A stretch of 25,212 bases of DNA from JAETTH01 sp964455975 (lineage in GTDB: Bacteria; Bacillota; Clostridia; TANB77; CAG-508). Position numbers and translations under genes: made by a program. Positions 23,981 to 25,212 of the stretch are shown here, piece after piece. Location: the NCBI GenBank assembly GCA_964455975.1, contig CAYVYP010000016.1, forward strand, positions 1-25,212. Direction: 5' to 3'. The notes under the pieces are model-generated. The model did no database searches. It had not been told where the DNA came from and saw only the letters and a list, made by a program, of their open reading frames with translations. Within the stretch, counting starts at the first letter, position 1. Each line of letters opens with the position of its first letter.

Positions 23981-25117
23981 TTAGTCACCTAAACAAATTC
24001 CTATATCTCTTGCTGTTTTTACTAAATCGTGGTCCATTGTTACTAATCTTACATTACTTTCTGCTGTTCCACCTTGTACAGCTCCTACTTCTTTATTATC
24101 TCCTACAACTTCTTCTAATGTAACACTATCTAATTTTCCATTTTTTAGTACTGTTAGTGTTCCAAATTTTCCTTTCATTGCAAGTTCCATTGCTTTTGCT
24201 CCATATTTTGTAGATAAAACTCTATCAAAAGATGTTGGTGTTCCTCCTCTTTGCATATATCCAAGTGTTGTATTTCTTGTTGTTAGTCCAGTTAGTTCTT
24301 GTAATTTTTTTGCTACTTCTTCTCCTGCTCCTCCTAATTGTACATTTATAACACCTTTTCCGCCATCTCTTACATCTTTAACAGATACACTTCCACCCTT
24401 TGGAACTGCTCCTTCTGCTACAACTATTACACTAAAATTTTTACCCATTTTTTGTCTTGTTTTAACTGCTTCTACAACCTTTTCTATATCGTATGGTATT
24501 TCTGGTATTAAAGCTGCATCAGCTCCACCAGCTATTGCTGATTCTAATGCTATCCATCCAGCATATCTTCCCATAACTTCTAGGCACATAATTCTATCGT
24601 GAGTTTCTGCTGTTGTATGTAGTCTATCAATTGCTTCTGTTGCAACTGTTACTGCTGTATTATATCCAAATGTTATATCTGTACATGCCACATCATTATC
24701 TATTGTTTTTGGTACTCCTATTACATTTAGCCCTCTTAAATAAAAATCTCTTGCTGATTTTTGTGTACTATCTCCACCTAATGTGAATATACAGTCAAAA
24801 CCATCTTCTTTAACATTTTGCACACATTTTTCTGATAAATCTTTATATACAACTTGTCCATTTTCTTCTTGTTTATAATTAAATACATTTGCATTTAATG
24901 AAGAACCTATTATTGATCCACCTTTTTGAAGAATTCCTGATGCTGTATCCTTTGTACTTAATTTTATATAATCATTATTTAATAATCCTCTATATCCATC
25001 AATAAATCCATAACACTCTATTCCATTATGCTCTGCAGTTTTTACTATTGCTCTTATTACTGCATTAAATCCTGATACATCTCCACCGTTAGCTAATATT
25101 GCGACTTTCTTTAACAT
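23981..25117 (-). CDS. 6-phosphofructokinase, group with Lys in the PKTIDND motif
   Basis: The 378-residue enzyme has ANGGDVSGFNAVIRAI (nucleotide site start), KGGSIIGSS, TLGGDSTQKSA (114-121), GVPKTIDNDVACTD (134-147) with catalytic D140/D142, MGRYAGWIAL, and AEGAVPKGG. It phosphorylates fructose 6-phosphate in glycolysis. ATP enzymes such as that of E. coli have Gly at the positions equal to S117 and K137; the Lys is typical of pyrophosphate-using or group III enzymes, whereas the Ser differs from the Asp found in many of those. The phosphoryl donor is therefore uncertain. AGGAGG precedes the ATG at 25117. Confidence 0.93.
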   Translation of the reverse strand: MLKKVAILANGGDVSGFNAVIRAIVKTAEHNGIECYGFIDGYRGLLNNDYIKLSTKDTASGILQKGGSIIGSSLNANVFNYKQEENGQVVYKDLSEKCVQNVKEDGFDCIFTLGGDSTQKSARDFYLRGLNVIGVPKTIDNDVACTDITFGYNTAVTVATEAIDRLHTTAETHDRIMCLEVMGRYAGWIALESAIAGGADAALIPEIPYDIEKVVEAVKTRQKMGKNFSVIVVAEGAVPKGGSVSVKDVRDGGKGVINVQLGGAGEEVAKKLQELTGLTTRNTTLGYMQRGGTPTSFDRVLSTKYGAKAMELAMKGKFGTLTVLKNGKLDSVTLEEVVGDNKEVGAVQGGTAESNVRLVTMDHDLVKTARDIGICLGD

Positions 25118-25149
25118 ATAAATACCTCCTAAAATTTGTTCTAAAAAGT

Positions 25150-25177
25150 ATTATATCAATAAATAAAATAAATACAA
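25150..25177 (-). promoter_or_regulatory. Promoter of the phosphofructokinase gene
   Basis: On the minus strand TTGTAT (25172-25177) and TATAAT (25150-25155) are 16 bp apart. The -35 box lies inside the stem of the upstream hairpin. Confidence 0.5.
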
Positions 25178-25204
25178 GAATTTTTTGAAATTTCTTGTAT
25201 TTAT
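25168..25204 (-). terminator. Hairpin upstream of the phosphofructokinase gene, terminator of a gene beyond the window
   Basis: The arms 25168-25180 and 25192-25204 pair over 13 bp (core AAATACAAGAA / TTCTTGTATTT) around an 11-nt loop. The minus-strand T-tract ATTTTATTTATT is imperfect. It probably ends a gene lying to the right. Confidence 0.6.
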
Positions 25205-25212
25205 ATTTTTGT

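Overview
This window comes from a very AT-rich, low-GC Bacillota genome, most likely an uncultured, probably gut-associated Clostridia lineage. The reasons are the base composition, the AGGAGG-type ribosome sites, a GTP-type FtsY, NAD-dependent LigA, DUF5665 and UPF0182 proteins, an LCP cell-wall ligase and type I dockerins. I cannot name the species. Every gene I accept lies on the minus strand, so transcription runs from high to low coordinates. Genes are dense and no gap exceeds about 200 bases.

Layout in transcription order. 25117-22113: a phosphofructokinase (K137 and S117 in the positions that separate ATP from pyrophosphate enzymes) and arginyl-tRNA synthetase, each with its own promoter and terminator. 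21913-17833: a surface operon made of a GH73-like glucosaminidase ending in a type I dockerin, an N-acetylmuramoyl-L-alanine amidase that also ends in a dockerin but is broken by two +1 frameshifts, and a membrane-anchored protein with an N-terminal cohesin-like domain, two cadherin-like sandwiches, one membrane helix and an aspartate-rich tail. This looks like a small cohesin-dockerin system that would tether peptidoglycan hydrolases to the membrane, and it is the most interesting feature here. 17775-17399: tRNA-Thr(CGT), then a small GNAT acetyltransferase with a GTG start.

17356-15656: an AbiE-type pair (AbiEi/DUF6088-like plus AbiEii nucleotidyltransferase) behind a perfect TTGACA-17-TATAAT promoter, flanked by imperfect direct repeats of about 50 bp. 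15388-11271: FtsY, a large UPF0182 membrane protein, then a DUF5665 protein whose ribosome site lies in a terminator-like hairpin. 11188-7558: PgsA, a MntA/HepT-type nucleotidyltransferase-HEPN pair, LigA and an unknown 80-residue protein, apparently one operon. 7531-7040: a ParE/RelE-like toxin with its small antitoxin. 6948-6380: a RAYT (REP-associated tyrosine transposase) with two palindromic repeats inside its coding sequence and one upstream; it is frameshifted inside one palindrome.

6323-2606: an ABC exporter-type pair (ATPase plus FtsX-like permease with a roughly 180-residue extracellular coiled coil). 2522-1: an LCP glycopolymer transferase and the start of a CapD/FlaA1-type nucleotide-sugar dehydratase that runs off the window edge.

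The window therefore combines housekeeping genes, cell-envelope genes and an unusually high load of toxin-antitoxin-like pairs (three in about 10 kb). The three frameshifts are all single-base insertions in short homopolymers, so assembly error must be excluded before they are treated as real decay.
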